This document shows, one piece after another, positions 6,149 through 6,830 of a stretch of 6,830 nucleotides of DNA (positions are counted from its first letter, which is position 1; every line of letters begins with the position of its first letter). This DNA comes from Paramuribaculum sp. GTDB taxonomy: Bacteria > Bacteroidota > Bacteroidia > Bacteroidales > Muribaculaceae. Both the position numbers and the translations under genes were made by a program. The stretch lies in contig JAIDXU010000341.1 of NCBI GenBank assembly GCA_029058455.1, positions 1 through 6,830 of the forward strand, in the 5' to 3' direction. Below the pieces are notes generated by a model, which was not told the DNA's origin, made no database searches, and saw only the letters and a list, made by a program, of their open reading frames with translations.

Positions 6149-6547
6149 ATGAACAATCCACTTGAAAAAATCAATCGGAACACGGGCATGACAGTTCCCG
6201 ATGATTTCTTCGATAACTTCGCCATCAATATGGCCGAGTCGCTGCCTTCCACCGAGTTCGAGAGCAAGCGCGAGGCCCCCGCACGCCCCAAGACCCTCTG
6301 GTCGAAGGTGCGCACCTACGTCTATATGGCAGCCATGTTTGCCGGAATCTGGCTGATGATGAATATGTTTACTCTGTTCTCACCGGTCAACACCCAACCT
6401 ATCGACGCAGGCAGTCAGCTCCTTGCCCGGCTGACCGAAAACACCACCTATGTTGACGACTACACCGTTGATCAAATCAGTGACACAGATTTCTATGACG
6501 AACTCTATCAGTCAGGATTTGACCCTACATCTTTAAAAATCGATTGA
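6149..6547 (+). CDS. Small single-pass membrane protein, candidate anti-sigma factor
   Basis: I do not recognise a named family across this 132-residue protein. It has a hydrophilic N-terminal part of about 54 residues, one strong membrane segment YVYMAAMFAGIWLMMNMFTL (57-76), and an acidic tail (about 79-132) rich in Asp and Thr. Basic residues before the membrane segment (KTLWSKVR, 48-55) predict N-terminus in the cytoplasm and tail in the periplasm. The N-terminal MTVPDDFFDNF (14-24) followed by MAESLP (28-33) resembles the 'VPxxYFxxF...LP' pattern I associate with small proteins encoded next to Bacteroidota ECF sigma genes. Position (106 bp after the sigma gene, 39 bp before a Spy-like gene) and topology suggest a minimal CnrY-like anti-sigma factor. 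No zinc-binding ZAS motif (HxxxCxxC) is present. That it is a real gene is fairly certain; the anti-sigma role is inference. Confidence 0.75.
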   Translation: MNNPLEKINRNTGMTVPDDFFDNFAINMAESLPSTEFESKREAPARPKTLWSKVRTYVYMAAMFAGIWLMMNMFTLFSPVNTQPIDAGSQLLARLTENTTYVDDYTVDQISDTDFYDELYQSGFDPTSLKID

Positions 6548-6586
6548 TAACCGCTCTTAACCCATAACCATTTTCAGCCAACAACC

Positions 6587-6830
6587 ATGAAACATACCCT
6601 CATCTCGGCTATCCTCATCCTGTTCTGCTCCATAGCCCTGTCGGCTCAGGACAATAATCAGCAACCCGACCGCAAGCAATGGCGCAAGGAAATGCAACAG
6701 CTCAAAGTCGACTTCATGGCCAAGGAGCTTAACCTCTCAGAAGCACAGAAAAAAGAATTTGCACCTCTGCTCACCGCTATGGACAGCGAGATGGAAAGCC
6801 TCTCACGCAATGTGCGCGAATCAGAAAAAG
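6587..6830 (+). CDS. Spy/CpxP-like LTxxQ-type exported protein (3' end outside window)
   Basis: The frame opens at the ATG at 6587 and is still open at the window end after 81 residues. Residues 1-20 form a signal peptide with hydrophobic core LISAILILFCSIAL and a cleavage site at ALSA|QD. The mature start is Gln/Asp-rich, then a predicted amphipathic helix contains FMAKELNLSEAQKKEFAPLL (residues 43-62). Its L-S-x-x-Q is the LTxxQ motif of the Spy/CpxP/ZraP/CnrX superfamily, whose members are periplasmic helical-hairpin chaperones or metal/stress sensors. The second half of the hairpin, including any second LTxxQ motif, would lie beyond the window. Its place as third gene after an ECF sigma factor and a one-pass membrane protein suggests a sensing or anti-sigma-modulating role, as in CnrX. 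No metal-ligand histidine cluster is visible in the portion present. Confidence 0.75.
   Translation, partial: MKHTLISAILILFCSIALSAQDNNQQPDRKQWRKEMQQLKVDFMAKELNLSEAQKKEFAPLLTAMDSEMESLSRNVRESEK

Noticed and set aside
1..6830. Mobile element, CRISPR array, defence system, tRNA or rRNA
   Set aside because: No transposase or integrase, terminal repeats, regularly spaced repeats, tRNA-like cloverleaf or rRNA motif was found. Codon use looks uniform across the genes, giving no sign of recent transfer.

Overview
The window looks like ordinary chromosomal DNA from a GC-rich member of the Bacteroidota, most likely order Bacteroidales and perhaps Muribaculaceae-like. Three things point there. Two promoter -7 elements match the Bacteroidota consensus TAnnTTTG exactly. 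No gene has a Shine-Dalgarno sequence. The gene families (DUF5009 acyltransferase, DUF3108 protein, large 5'-nucleotidase, ECF sigma with a Spy-like partner) are common in that group. The family-level guess rests on base composition and protein flavour only.

Layout: (1) Positions 1-655, minus strand: 5' part of a multi-pass membrane acyltransferase related to heparan-alpha-glucosaminide N-acetyltransferase; its 3' end lies outside the window. (2) Positions 656-714: a compact divergent promoter built on a perfect 10-bp inverted repeat. (3) Positions 715-2046, plus strand: tilS, tRNA(Ile2) lysidine synthetase. (4) Positions 2047-2178: an intergenic region with an A/T palindrome, a dyad and a TAnnTTTG promoter. 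(5) From 2179 onward all genes are on the plus strand and closely spaced: tdk (thymidine kinase), a DUF3108 exported protein overlapping it by 4 bp, a metallophosphoesterase 5'-nucleotidase, an ECF sigma factor, a small single-pass membrane protein, and the start of a Spy/CpxP-like exported protein cut off by the window end. No rRNA, tRNA, insertion sequence, CRISPR array or strong intrinsic terminator was seen.

How the genes may work together: the envelope 5'-nucleotidase would release nucleosides from nucleotides, and cytoplasmic Tdk can trap thymidine as dTMP, so 2179-5435 reads as a nucleoside-salvage neighbourhood with an exported protein of unknown role in the middle. The 3' part, 5464-6830, looks like an envelope-signalling cassette. 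It has an ECF sigma factor, a candidate minimal anti-sigma protein (cytoplasmic N-terminus, one membrane segment, short periplasmic tail) and an exported protein with an LTxxQ-type motif. This order of parts resembles the CnrH-CnrY-CnrX type of metal/envelope sensing module. An AAC-N17-GTC promoter-like element lies between the sigma gene and the other two, so the sigma factor might drive its own regulator and sensor. This cassette is the best candidate for an under-described system here, but its function is inferred only from protein architecture and gene order.
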